Source: Chamaecrista fasciculata (Eukaryota; Streptophyta; Magnoliopsida; Fabales; Fabaceae). Taken from it: 64,000 nucleotides of DNA. The position numbers were made by a program, and so were the translations under genes. Shown here one piece after another: positions 1 through 11,130 of the stretch. How positions within the stretch are numbered: position 1 is the first letter of the stretch; each line of letters opens with the position of its first letter. The notes under the pieces are model-generated. The model was given only the letters and a program-made list of their open reading frames with translations. It did no database searches and was not told the origin of the DNA. The DNA lies in NCBI GenBank assembly GCA_003254925.1, contig QANZ01045650.1, positions 84,003 through 148,002 of the forward strand. Direction: 5' to 3'.

Positions 1-570
1 GACTAAAGTATAATAAAAATATTACAAAATGACAAAAAAATAAAAATATCTTTTAATATTTAAATTTTATTTTGTTTTCCAAATAAAATTTTCTGTTCTT
101 TTTTATTATTTTGAAAATTTTTAACGCAAGTGCTATAAAGATACCATTAGAAAATGCCAAATCAATTTATGGGCATTATTGTAGGGCTGAAATTGTTATG
201 CTTGTCCTAACATGAATGATGCTGTTGTGAGATATTTGTTGGTGCGCTGTTTGAAAAGGAATATATCTATTATAAATTTACAATATCTACTATTTATATG
301 CCGTCCGGGACACTCAAAACCTAAGAAGCATGGACACTTCATTTTGAGAGCGTGTCGCCGTGTCGGACACGTGTCAGTGTCCGACACTCGTACGACACCG
401 ACACGACACATATTCATAAATTTTAAAATATAAATTAATTTTTTGTGACTTTAACATGACATATAAGAGAAAATAATTATACATATGACATATATTATGA
501 ATAAAACTTGTAATTTTTAAATTTTTCATCAAAAATTATGAATATTTAATTATTTATATATATAAATATN
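1..570. other. No gene; repeat sequence with a truncated Mutator-like MITE
   Basis: Bases ~1-285 are a diverged direct copy of 7742-8430 (which is interrupted by an insertion). From about 322 to 569 lies the left part of the dispersed element seen complete at 11131-11470 and 45331-45668 (GAAGCATGGACACTTCATT, GTGTCGCCGTGTCGGACACG). It stops at the N at 570. No open reading frame here looks real. Confidence 0.7.
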
Positions 571-655
571 CCAAAGTGTCAAGTTTCAAACCACAGGGTA
601 CCAAAGTGAAATAGGGTCAAACCACAGGGTACCAAAGTGTAATTTACCCTATTTT
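571..655. repeat. Right arm of a foldback element of the ACCAAAGTGTAATTTA family
   Basis: Two copies of CCACAGGGTACCAAAGTG are followed by TAATTTACCC. This matches the right arm of the element at 37539-38201. Its left arm is absent, and it begins directly after the N at 570. Confidence 0.65.
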
Positions 656-1172
656 ATATTTTGGTCGATTTTATCCTTTGACTAATTTTTTTTAATAAAT
701 TAATGACAAGTTGTATCTTGTTTTTCAATCTGAGTTAAGATTTGTGTTTCTTTTTCGATTAATTTTACATTACAAATCATTAGTCACGTAAATTTTATTG
801 TTGATATATGGCTAAAGTTAGAGCAAAGGATAAAATTGACTAAAATGTGAAACATTAAGGACAAAATTGACAATAAAAAAAATTGAGGACGAAATTAACA
901 ATTAGTAGTTTGAGAATGAAATTAATACTTTTATCAAGAAATTATCAACTTTTGAAATTAAATCAATAATTTACTTTAAATAAAAAATGAGGTCAAAAGC
1001 TCATTTTGATCCTTAAATTATAGGATGATTTTTATCTTGGTCTTTAAATTATTTTTTGTTTTATTTTTATCTTTAAAATTTTCTATTTATTCCATCAATT
1101 TAGTAGAAAAAGTGATTTGGTTTGGTTGTTGTCATATATCTTATCATAAGCTGAATTACATATAGTTAAAGT

Positions 1173-1926
1173 TAGGAGTGTTCAAAGGTCGGTTTGGACA
1201 ATTTTTTTTAACCGAACCGATTAGATTGGATGACAACAAAGTCATCCATTTAATCCAGTCATTTTGAGCTAACCGAACCAATCCAAATCGATTTTCGGTT
1301 AATCAGTTTTTATATTAATTATTCAAATAAAAATTTGAAAAATAAAAAATACATAGAGATTAAAAAAAATTAGAAAAAGCAACACAGCAACATTATTTTT
1401 TTGGGTACACAACAAAACATTATAACACTAAAAGTAATCAAGAGAGAGCATCATAAAAAACATAAAATATATCCCTAGTTAAAACATTAGAAAAGAAAAA
1501 GCTTCAAGTTCTAATGAAGAGCCTAGCTCCCTCAGCGTCTCCTTGACACAAGCCAGTGAAACCTGCATATTAAAGAAAGATTTATGTTGAAGATGGATGG
1601 TGAGTGAGGGTCGATTTCAAAAGTTGAAGGAGGAGGATGGAGTTTGAGAGTGTGGCTAGGGTTTTTTAGGAAAAGAGTGTGGCAAGGGTGACGTATTAGA
1701 TGTATATGTATTTTTGTATTTAATATAAATATATATAATATTAAGTTAAAATATGTATTTGGTTCGGTTTGGTTCGGTCGATTTTTTGTTTTAAAAACCA
1801 ACCGAACCAAATCAATCGGTTTCTATAATTCTCCATCCAATTCAACCGAAAATATAATCGGTTTTGGTTGGTTCGGTTTGGATCGGATCGGTTGAGTTTG
1901 GATCGGATTGGATCTGAACACCCCTA
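1173..1926. mobile_element. Non-autonomous hAT-like element
   Basis: Terminal inverted repeats are TAGGAGTGTTC and GAACACCCCTA, flanked by a perfect 8-bp duplication GTTAAAGT (1165-1172 and 1927-1934). The subterminal regions are rich in GGTTCGGTTTGG-type repeats in inverted orientation. There is no transposase. Eight-base target duplications and these ends fit hAT MITEs. Confidence 0.85.
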
Positions 1927-2002
1927 GTTAAAGTACGTTAAATATAAGTGAAAGTAAGAAAGGAAAAAATGGAAAGAGAAATATAAATAGAAAAAATATT
2001 AA

Positions 2003-2785
2003 GGCCCTGTTTGATTTTATTTTAAAAAACAGTTTTTTGTTTTAAAAGACAAAAAAAAAAAAGGCTATTTGATAAGAGAGTTTTTTCAATTTGTTTTCAA
2101 AGATAAAAAAACCAAATGTGGCTTTTAAAACAAGAAAACAAGAAATAGTTAAGAGGTGTTTTGATTCTCAAAAATTGACCGGTGGCACATTTGTAATTTT
2201 AGGAAAGAAAAAAAAGACGGAGGATGTGCTCATTTGGATTTGATTTCATTAATGGCATTTTGGTAATTATTATCAAATGTTACAACTCTCTAGGGGTGAG
2301 CAAACCAACCTGCCAACCCGCGAGCCCGCAGAAACCAACCCAACCCGCAATTATGGGTTGGGTTGGTTCAGGTTCGCGGGTTAGTTTGGGTTCAAAATTC
2401 TCAACCCGCACACGGGTTGGGTTGCGGGTTTGGAGTTTTTTAACCCAAACCAACCCGCGAGCCCGCATATAATTTTTTTTATTTTTTAATTTATTTTTTA
2501 TAAATATTTATATATTTTTATATAAATTTTGTATGTTTTCTTATGTATTTATACTATTAGTTCTTTATAAATAAGATATTTTGATTTTAAAATTTACATA
2601 ATTACATATATGTATTACATTTACATATTTTATAGAATATATTTTAATTGATTTATATTTATATATATAAAATCTATGTTTTTTAANGCAATTCTTTTAT
2701 TTTTGTTTTGCAAAACTTGTTCTTAAAAATGTATTTAAGAATTGTTTCAAAAATTTGTTTTGAAAAAACAAAATCAAACAGGACC
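2003..2785. mobile_element. Tourist/Harbinger-like MITE with a nested truncated hAT-like element
   Basis: The ends GGCCCTGTTTGATTTT and AAAATCAAACAGGACC are flanked by TAA (2000-2002, 2786-2788), as in PIF/Harbinger MITEs. Inside, from 2291, lies the left end of a hAT-like element (TAGGGGTGAGC followed by repeated AACCCGC/GGGTTGG). It has no right end: the sequence breaks at the N at 2687. Confidence 0.78.
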
Positions 2786-2787
2786 TA

Positions 2788-3344
2788 AATCTCTATCATC
2801 TCATACTTCACATGTTTTAGCTAATCTATTCCCCTTATCTAAATAGTTGAGATAGATGATTGTTCTTTTATATTTGTCTTAATAAGTAACTTGGTATAGA
2901 GAAAAAGAAAATGTCTCTTTAGTTCTAAATTATAAATTATAGATAAATTAGTGATTATTTTTTTAAAAAAAAATTCTTTCTCTAATTAATTCAATGATAT
3001 ATATAAACAAAAAAAAAATTGTTAGTGTTGAAAGACATATATATAATGATAAAAGCTAAACATAATAACTTTCCACCAAAAAAAAGCTAAACCTAATAAC
3101 TAAAACAAAAACAATAATTTTCTAAAGACCAAAATAGAATTGACTCTACAATACAAGAATGAAAATAAGATTTTGACCAAACTTTAACATTATATAATTG
3201 ATTGAATAAAAAAACATTATATAGATGATAAACTCATAAAAGAAAAAGCAATGCGTCCGTACTTCCTATGACTGTTATTTTATGAATTTTTGTTTTTTGT
3301 TTTTTGGCCAACAATTTATGAATTTTTGTTACAGGCTACTACCT
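2788..3344. other. AT-rich spacer before locus A
   Basis: No gene or clear repeat. Exons 1 and 2 of locus A are not found here on either strand. Confidence 0.6.
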
Positions 3345-3387
3345 AGTGAGATGAAGAACAATTTATGATATTGTTCTTCATCTCACT
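3345..3387. repeat. 18-bp perfect inverted repeat at the 5' break of locus A
   Basis: AGTGAGATGAAGAACAAT (3345-3362) and its exact reverse complement (3370-3387) flank a 7-base loop. The right arm is normal exon 3 coding sequence; the left arm is an inverted copy of it. This marks a foldback rearrangement. Confidence 0.9.
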
Positions 3388-5262
3388 TTACCTAGTGGCC
3401 ATTGGACAAGGAGGACACAAACCATGTGGTCAGGCTTTTGGAGCAGATCAATTCGATGAGCATCATCCAAAAGAGTGCGAAGCCAGAAGCTCATTCTTCA
3501 ATTGGTGGTATTTTGCAATGTGTGGAGGCTGCTTGCTTACTGTTTGGATCATGAACTACATTCAGGATAACCTAAGTTGGGTTGTAGGATTTGGAATCCC
3601 TTGTGTTGCAATGATCATTGGACTTCTTGTTTTCTTGCTTGGAACTAAGACTTACAGGTTCATCATTCAAGGGCCTCGTGAGAAGAGTCCATTTGTGAGA
3701 ATAGGCCGTGTGTTTGTTGTTGCTATAAGAAATCGAAGAACTACACTCTCAAACTTTGTTTTTAAAGAGGAACCAAGTGATAGCATGTCTCATTATCAAT
3801 GTTCCAAGCAATTCAAGTAAGTAAAACCGAAAAGGGCCTTAAGTTTTGCTTATAATGTTTACATATTATGCCAGGTTGTTCAAATTCTTGTGCAGCAGAG
3901 GCAATTAAAAGTACAAAGCTTCATTGTTTGTTCTATTTATTCCTTGTTTGACTGTGGTATTTGAAGCTAATTGAGACTTGTGATGACTATGTAACCTTCG
4001 TGCAGTGATTTTGAAGTGAAGTTACCACTTACTACGTCCTTTTCTTCTCAGACAAATATATTTATCAAAGAGAAAATTTACAGATTCATATCTCCTCAAG
4101 TTTTCGAACAATCAAGAACAGAAAAAAATTGTCCTTTTGCATGTTTTGGTCCTCTTAAAAATCAAGAGTCATTGTAGTTCTTGGTAGAGCATTGAACATT
4201 CTTAATATATCAATATGGGACGTAAAACAATCTCAAGCTTGGGTAGTATACAAAGCTAATTTGAGGGTTTCTATTTGAAACAAATTGAAGTTAAAGTTTT
4301 CATTGCCTGCAAAACTAACTTGGCTGAAGCACTTTTTGCAGCAAGATAACGATTTAATGAGAATCATATTCTTTAAAATTGTAGCTGCTATGGATTGGTC
4401 AAATAATTGATTTATCTGACCAATTAGTTTCCTGTTTTTCACTGTGCCAGTTTTCTCAACAAAGCATTACATGCCCCATATGGTTCTAAAGAAGAGGCTT
4501 GTAGCCTAAGTGAAGTGGAAGAAGCAAAGGCTTTACTTAGGCTTGCTCCTATTTGGGCTACAAGTTTGGTGTATGGTATTGTGTTTGCTCAAATTCCTAC
4601 TTTTTTTTACCAAGCAAGGGACTACTCTGGAGAGAACCATTTTTCCAGGCTTTGATATACCTGCTGCTTCTCTTCAAACCCTTACCACTCTGGGAATTGT
4701 CATTTTTAGTCCCATCTACGATCGCCTATTGGTACCAGTTGCAAGAGCTATCACTAAGAAACCCTCTGGCATCACAATGCTACAAAGAATTGGAACTGGA
4801 ATATTCTTATCTATAATCACAGTAGTAATTGCAGCTCTTGTTGAGAAGAAAAGATTGCAAACAGCACAAGAGTATGGTGTAGTTGATAACCCAAAAGCAA
4901 TTATTCCAATGAGTGTGTGGTGGTTGATTCCTCAATACTTGTTTTTTGGAGTTGTTGATGTTTTCACCATGGTTGGACTCCAAGAATTCTTCTATGATCA
5001 GGTCCCTAAGGAACTAAGAAGCATGGGTCTTGCTCTCTATTTGAGTATTTTTGGTGTGGGAAGCTTTCTGAGCAGTTTTTTGATATCTGTGATAGAGGAA
5101 GTAACTAGTAAAAGTGGACAAGGTAGCTGGTTTGCCAATAATCTCAATCAGGCACATATTGATTACTTTTACTGGTTACTTGCTGGACTAAGTGTGATGG
5201 GATTGGGTTTATTTATTTTCTTTGCAAAATCTTACATCTATAGTCAGAAAGCAATTGCATGA
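3365..5262 (+). pseudogene. NPF5-type nitrate/peptide transporter pseudogene (locus A), 5'-truncated and frameshifted
   Basis: This is a relic of a proton-coupled NRT1/PTR (NPF) membrane transporter. The surviving part of exon 3 (about 3371-3816) encodes [18 protein letters not shown], the ADQFDEHHP segment and the SSFFNWWYF motif, and ends at donor AA|gtaagt. Exon 4 runs 4451-5262. Exons 1 and 2 and the first ~38 codons of exon 3 are absent. Sequence just before the break is an inverted copy of the exon start (3345-3362 versus 3370-3387). In exon 4 a run of eight T (4601-4608) replaces the seven bases TTTCTTC of the paralogues, so exon 4 is 812 nt instead of 811 and the frame shifts. A conserved valine is glycine (HKPCGQAF). 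Intron 3 and the 3' flank match loci D and E closely. A transcript could exist, but no full transporter can be made. Confidence 0.9.
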
Positions 5263-5399
5263 GGTTGATTTTGTTTTTTTTTATCTTGATAATCTGAGTT
5301 GTAAATTATGGAAAATTATTGTTGTAAATTATATGAGTGCATAAAATTAAGTCTTACATTACTTGAATGAAAGTATAGCTAGTACTATATTAGTTTAAA

Positions 5400-5485
5400 T
5401 GCTCATACTCATGAGTACTTTGAAATTTTATCTCATAGATTCAAATTTGAGTCAATTTTAGAGTTAACAGGTTCTGAAATAGATA
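5400..5485 (+). repeat. ~80-bp dispersed repeat, copy 1 (before locus B)
   Basis: The segment from TGCTCATACTCATGAGTA to GAGTTAACAGGTTCTGAA is similar to 16905-16985 in intron 3 of locus C. It lies just upstream of the point where the B homology starts. Confidence 0.72.
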
Positions 5486-5524
5486 AAGGAGTATCCTACG
5501 TAAATATTTATTTTTATGGTGGAT

Positions 5525-5885
5525 GTTTAGTTGATGAACCAAATGCGACTATTACGATGAGTGTGTGGTGGATGTTTCCACAATACTTCTTGTTTGGAAT
5601 TGCCCAGGTTTTCACCATGGTTGGTTTCCAGGAATTCTTCTATGATCAGGTACCAAATGAAGTAAGAAGCATGGGTCTTGCTCTCTACTTGAGTATCTTT
5701 GGTTTGGGAAGCTTTCTTAGCAGCTTTCTGATTTCTGCTATTGAGAAAATAACTGGAAAGGATGGAACAAGTGGTGGTTGGTTTGATGATAATATCAACC
5801 ACGCACATCTTGATTACTTCTATTGGCTACTTTCTTTGCAAAATCATATGTATATAATACAAAAGGAACATTGGCACAAGTATAG
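5525..5885 (+). pseudogene. NPF exon-4 fragment (locus B)
   Basis: This is an isolated piece of NPF exon 4, the C-terminal half of the transporter. It encodes MSVWWMFPQYFLFGIAQ, then [34 protein letters not shown] and HLDYFYWLL. Homology starts abruptly near 5525. Around 5829-5832 the frame breaks: compared with locus F, about 37 nt of the last membrane helix are missing, so YFYWLL joins FFAKSYVYN out of frame. The original stop is TAG at 5883-5885. The sequence is more diverged than A, D and E (ISAIEKITGKDG), so it is not a copy of the end of A. Its 5' side carries an ~80-bp repeat (about 5400-5480) that also occurs in intron 3 of locus C. Confidence 0.87.
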
Positions 5886-6289
5886 CTGGATTCGTTTATT
5901 TTTTCACTTGAGATGGAATTACTATGTAAGATATAATAATAATAATGTGTAGAACAAATGTTTTAAGAGGGAAATCCTCTGGTGCCCAAATACACCAATC
6001 CCCTCTCCTTTTTTTTTTGGTAGTAACCTTAATTTGAAATTATTCAAGTTTTATACCATCTTTATACTGCACTTTTAGTTTAAAATTAGAAAGACTTGCT
6101 TAGTGCATTCCCAAACAGGCTAGTAATAAATAGAGCTGAGGCCAAAAAAGTTTCAAATTGGTCCTTTATATATGGGTAAATTTTAATTGGTCTCTTATAT
6201 TTCATTTGTTTTATATTGGTCCTACATATTGCCATACTTTTTCAAATTGGTCCCAAATGACCTTATTCAGTTATTTGCTATCAATGGTA
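5886..6289. other. Spacer with half of a foldback element
   Basis: Bases ~6134-6270 hold TTCAAATTGGTCCTTTATAT-type repeats, probably the left arm of a foldback element. Its right part may be 7310-7640, separated by the Stowaway and Harbinger-like insertions described next. Confidence 0.5.
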
Positions 6290-6564
6290 CTCCCTCCGGT
6301 TCTATATATCTGGTGTTTAAGGTTTCTACACACAGATTAAGGAAATGATTAGCTAACATAGAATGAAGAGAAAAAATGAAGTAAAATGACTAAACTATCC
6401 CTATTAAATTACTTGGAAAATGTTTATACATTTATGACTCTACTATATTTAATAGGGGTAGAATGATAAAAAAATAATTAATGCTCTCTTGAATTTATAA
6501 AACATCAGATATTTTGGAACAAAAATAATTTTCTAAAACACCAGATATTCAGAACCGGAGGGAG
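6290..6564. mobile_element. Stowaway-like (Tc1/mariner) MITE
   Basis: Ends CTCCCTCCGGTTCT and AGAACCGGAGGGAG are flanked by TA (6288-6289, 6565-6566). The 275-bp length and CTCCCTCCG terminus are typical of Stowaway elements. Confidence 0.93.
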
Positions 6565-6591
6565 TAACTAGGTAGGGGGAAAAACTCTTTA

Positions 6592-7303
6592 GGGTGTGTT
6601 TGGATGAGGTAAAGGTTGGGGGGAAAGTATTGTTTGGGGGTATTTACTTTACTAGTAATTAAAATGCATATTTTGGATACTAGAATACTAGTAATTCAAA
6701 ATTCTTGGGAATTTGAGATGATATTGTTTGGTAGCATTTACAATTCCACCTCAAGAGGTGGAATTGTTAAAATTCTTCTATGGACCTTGTGCTCTCAATC
6801 TTCTTTCTATCTAACTATGGACATGTGTAAGACGAATTTTTCGAGTCGGGCCGACCCGAGTCGAGTTTTTCGAGTCGGGCCGGCTCGAGACGAATTTTTC
6901 GAGCCGGACCGGCTCGAGTCGAGTTTTTCGAACCGGGCCGGCCCGAGTCGATTTTTTCGAGAGTCGAGTTTTCCGAAAAATTTCGCTTGGCCCAACCCGA
7001 CTCAAAAAATTCGTCTCGGGACGACCCAGCTCGAAAAATTCGTATCGGGCCAACTCGGCTAAAAAAACTCGCCTCGGGCTGGCCCGGCTCGAAAAATTCG
7101 GCCCGGTCGGATTGAAACTGAAAAAAAAATTGATTGAGTATCAAAATATAACTAAAAATTTGAATTCAAATGATGGTAATTCAAATTTATACTTGTTATC
7201 CAAACATGGTTTTTTTAAATGCAAGGAATTCAAATGAAGGTAATTCAAATCCCTAGCATTTGAAATTCCATGGTATTTGAAATGCCACTATCCAAACGCA
7301 CCC
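6592..7303. mobile_element. Tourist/Harbinger-like MITE with an internal GC-rich repeat block
   Basis: Ends GGGTGTGTTTGGAT and ATCCAAACGCACCC are flanked by TTA (6589-6591, 7304-7306). The middle (about 6829-7108) is a GC-rich array, not expected of this family. Confidence 0.82.
6829..7108. repeat. GC-rich minisatellite-like array
   Basis: Degenerate units of about 28-30 bp built on TCGGGCCGGCTCGAG and AATTTTTCGAG appear in both orientations, so the block can fold back. Its GC content is far above its surroundings. Open frames on the - strand are products of the repeat, not genes. Confidence 0.8.
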
Positions 7304-8170
7304 TTAAGAATTCTCACATAATAGTTTTAAATTCGTCGGACTTGTAACGAGAGAGATATGACCAATTTTACTTGTTTGACCGTGAAATGAGTTATTCACT
7401 TTTAAGATTCGATTTGACCTCTTTTGTTGATGGTTTTAAAGTACTCATCAAAAGAAACTCGTAACTCTTGATTCGTCATATTTGAGTTTGAAATGAGAGA
7501 AAGATGGTCGACCACATTTAATATTTTTGGAACCGATTTGAAATAGTATGAAAACATGTAGGGTCAATTTAAAATAAATGAAAGATAAGAGACTAGTTTA
7601 CAATATAAAAAATTAAAAATAAAATAATTAGTAAAAGAAGAATGAAAGATGCCCTGAAAACGGGAATCAATTTATTGGGCGCCACATTATCTAAAATCAA
7701 TTGGAATTTTGTAATCCATACTGCCAAGTGCCGACCAAAGATGACTAAAGTACAATAAATCATATAAATCACAATAAATCATATAAATCACTAGGGGCTT
7801 GGCGTCCCCGTTATATGCATGTAACGTTTGAATTGATTTAAAGTTGAAGATTATATTAAATTTTTATATTGATAAAAGAGTAAGTTTGGGACCAATTTGA
7901 GAAATTATACAAATATGTAAGACTCATCTAAAATAAATAAAATATTTAGGACCAATTTGAAATTACCTCATATGGGAGAGTCAATGGAGAGAGAGTGGTG
8001 ACATTTTTTAATTTTTAATTGTTTTTTGCATTTTTTTAATTCATTTATTTTTTAAAGAAGTGGGGGAGTGAGTGGGAAGAGAGAGTAGTGATTTTTTTTT
8101 TTTATTTTTTTTTTTAATTCACTATTTTTGACCAACCATAAGGAGTGGAGCCATATAATATAGTATAGAT
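7304..8170. other. Intergenic spacer with degraded foldback repeats
   Basis: Bases 7310-7640 resemble the interior of the element at 12850-13385 (GAATTCGTCG, GAGAGATAT, CGATTTGACCTC). Bases 7845-7970 hold AGGACCAATTTGA-type arms. No gene seen. Confidence 0.5.
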
Positions 8171-8189
8171 ATAGATATAGATATAAATA

Positions 8190-8432
8190 TTCTAAAATAA
8201 CACAAAAGTAATAATATTTAATATTTATTTTCATTGTCCAAATAACTTATTCTGTTCTTTTTTTATTATTATTTCATAGATTTTAACGCAAGTCTATAAA
8301 GATACCATTAGAAAATGCCAAATCAATTTATGGACATCTTTGTAGGGCTTATTATTTTGCTTGTCCTAGCATGAATGATTATATCATAAAATATTTGTTG
8401 CTGTGCTGCTTGAAAAGGAATATATCTATTGT
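8190..8432 (+). repeat. Direct repeat of 30-285
   Basis: ATACCATTAGAAAATGCCAA (8299-8318) and the flanking ~200 bases match 144-163 and its neighbours, 8.2 kb upstream in the same orientation. The pair brackets loci A and B. Confidence 0.85.
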
Positions 8433-8472
8433 ATTATGTCAGGCGAAAATAAAAATATGGGGTATCCTTTGT

Positions 8473-8733
8473 TGGTCATGGCTGTAGCCTTTTAGTGGAA
8501 TTATGGATATCCTTCTGGGTGTTAAATTAGCTCGTGACAAAGGCCTTTTATGTGTGGTTGTTGAATCAGACTGTATGCTTGCTGTTGAACTTCTCAATTC
8601 CCTTGATTTTGCTTCACATCATTTTGCTGCTATTCTTTTATCTATCAGATCAAAGCTCGCTGAATTCCAACAGTACAAAGTCCATCATGTCCTGCGTGAA
8701 GCAAATTCGTGTGCGGATAGGTTGGCCAAGTAA
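8473..8733 (+). pseudogene. RNase H-domain relic of a non-LTR retrotransposon
   Basis: The frame from 8503 reads GVKLARDKGL, VVVESDCMLAVELLNS and VLREANSCADRLAK, the pattern of the plant RNase H-like domain found at the end of LINE ORF2 proteins and in reverse-transcriptase-derived genes. E-S-D in VESDC and the final AN-ADRLAK match the catalytic region. The expected ELWA segment upstream is shifted out of frame (GAATTATGG at 8500) and no reverse transcriptase is present. About 75 codons remain. It is a dead fragment. Confidence 0.78.
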
Positions 8734-9052
8734 ACTATTAGTTTAATCTCTAAAAAATTATAAATTTTTAATGTAGTCTTGAAAGATATATTTATAATAA
8801 ATTTAATTTAGTAAAAAATATTAATTAAATTTAAAGAAAAATATATATTATTCTCAATTTTCTTGGTACTGTATTTAACGACTAATATTAAAAAAATTGT
8901 TCAATTTTAAAATAATATTTAAATAAAAAGATTAAATTAGTTATAATTATATTTTTTAAGGAGTGAATTTAATAATTTTACTTATCCAAGATTAAATTAA
9001 AAATTTTATTATATTTTAATGATTAAATCTATAATTTATTAAAAGACTTGTC

Positions 9053-9641
9053 GGTACCCTTAAAGTTTGTTTCGTGTCAGTTATACCCTCAACGTTTGAC
9101 ATTGTTGTCAATTATATCCTAACCTCAATTTTATTGGGCCAAAGTCTTATTTTGGTCTCTCTAGTTTGCTCAAAGTTCTATTTTGGTCCCTCAAGTCTTT
9201 GACGAACTTTTCAACGAGATACAAGGTGACTCTGACGACTTCCAAAACTCTTAATCCAAGATTTTTTGACCTTCTGAGTTCAATGACAACCTCCATTTTG
9301 CGAAAAATGATTGGCAAGCCACCGAAAAATTATATAGTTATCGAAAAATTTACACAATCGCTAAAAATCATATTTCCGGTCATTTGTTCGCAAAATGCAG
9401 GCTGTCATTGAACTCAGGAGGTCAAAAAACCTTGGATTAGGAGTTTTTGTAGTCTTTGGGGCCGCCGTGTATCTCGTCGGAAAATTCACCAAAAATTTGA
9501 GGGACCAAAACGGAATTTTAAACAAATTTGAGGGACCAAAATATGACTTTAACTCTAAAAAAATCATGTTAGAGTATAATTGACAACAATATAAAACGTT
9601 CAGAATATAACTGATACAAAACAAATATTGGAGTAGCTACG
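9053..9641. mobile_element. Large foldback (MITE-type) element
   Basis: Two arms of roughly 260 bp are inverted copies: CAGTTATACCCTCAACGTTT near 9079 pairs with AACGTTCAGAATATAACTG near 9596, and TTTTTTGACCTTCTGAGTTC near 9262 pairs with GAACTCAGGAGGTCAAAAAA near 9410. No coding capacity. Family unassigned. Confidence 0.82.
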
Positions 9642-9780
9642 AGCCGATCTTCTGCCAATATATAAATCTGTTGAATTTTTTTATTGTCATGGGATCTGTG
9701 TAAAATATATAGTATAATTTTACACAGATCTCGAGACAATAAACAATTGCCCTCTTTGATTATAGTACGTAGATTACACC

Positions 9781-10601
9781 TAGGGGTGTTCAAAACCGAA
9801 CCAAACCGATCGACCAAACCAAACCGAACCGAACCGAAGGTGAAACCGAACCAAACCGATAGATGAGCGGTTTGGTTTGGTTTGAACGTTCACAAACCGA
9901 ACCAAACCGCCAAACCGCTAAAACTCTTATTTACTTATATATATACACATACCTCATATTCTCATTAGGTAACTCATACTTTATTTTTTTTTACTCATAC
10001 ATACAATATTCAACATTGAAAATATATTTACATGTTTGAAAATATTTGCACCTTCATATAAATATATATATATATTTGTAAGTTAAAAGTTGTTATATAC
10101 TAATGATTTTTGCTAAAAAAGTAGAAAACCATTTTTTTTGTTTATAACAGAATGAGAATATTATTACATTATATATAACATATTATAATGCGCCATGAGT
10201 GATTATACATCTTACTATTATATAAAATTGTGTTAGTTTATACAATATAAAACATACCATATTTGAAGAACTTATTGTGATATTAAGTTAGAGGAAGAAA
10301 TATATATTAGTAAACTACAATTTTAATTTCAATTAATTATTTATAAAAAATCTTCTATACTATATATAGGGATAATATTTATTTTCTTATTAGTGTTTTA
10401 GTAAGTTATGAGAATAACTGTATATTTTTTTTATTAGTATATTAGTGACAAAATTAACAATAAATTACCTTCAAACCGCTCAAACCAAACCGCCCAAACC
10501 GCTTTTTATTGGTTTGGTTTGGTTTGATGAATGAAATTTAATCATTGGTTTGGTTTGAAAAATCCTTTCAAACCGCCCAAACCGCCTGACGAACACCCCT
10601 A
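9781..10601. mobile_element. Non-autonomous hAT-like element
   Basis: Perfect 11-bp terminal repeats TAGGGGTGTTC / GAACACCCCTA and a perfect 8-bp target duplication ATTACACC (9773-9780, 10602-10609). Subterminal arrays of AAACCGAACC and GGTTTGGTTTG lie in inverted orientation. No transposase. Confidence 0.9.
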
Positions 10602-10609
10602 ATTACACC

Positions 10610-11130
10610 TAACTAGCTAGTGCCAACGTTTTTTTTTCTGGTGTACTAGCTAGTGCCAACTTTGAATTTTATACAGAAGGTGTTTTTTCTTTACCGAATA
10701 TTCTAGATCAAATATTTAAAGTGATTTTATATCCTTATTTTAAAGATTATTTATTATTTTATTTTTTAAAATGTTTAAATTGGTCTTATTATCTTATCTT
10801 ATATATTTTTAAGTTTAAATGGGATGAGTTTAGAGTTATGGATTACTTTTGACAAATATTTCTATATTCAGTTGAAATCATCAATAAATAAAATCAAATC
10901 AAATATGGAAGTAAATTGTGAATTTCATAGTCAAACAAACGAATAAAATTAATTATATATCTCTCTTTTTAAATTCAAATATGACGAGTTTAGAATTACA
11001 ATTTATTCTTAAGAAATTTTTTTCTATTTAATTAGAATTATAAATAAATAAATAAAGTTAAATCAAGCTTGAAAATAAATTCAAAATCAAAAGATTATAA
11101 ATTATATATATGAAAGCTGGCCAAAAATCT
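10610..11130. other. AT-rich spacer
   Basis: No gene or bounded element recognised. Confidence 0.5.

Noticed and set aside
6807-7144. Three overlapping - strand frames rich in R, S, E, F
   Set aside because: All three frames are open because the block is a short GC-rich repeat; not genes.
30-8432. LTR retrotransposon with the 220-bp direct repeats as LTRs
   Set aside because: No primer binding site, polypurine tract or gag/pol lies between them; the interval contains NPF exons and MITEs. The RNase H relic lies outside and is of LINE type.
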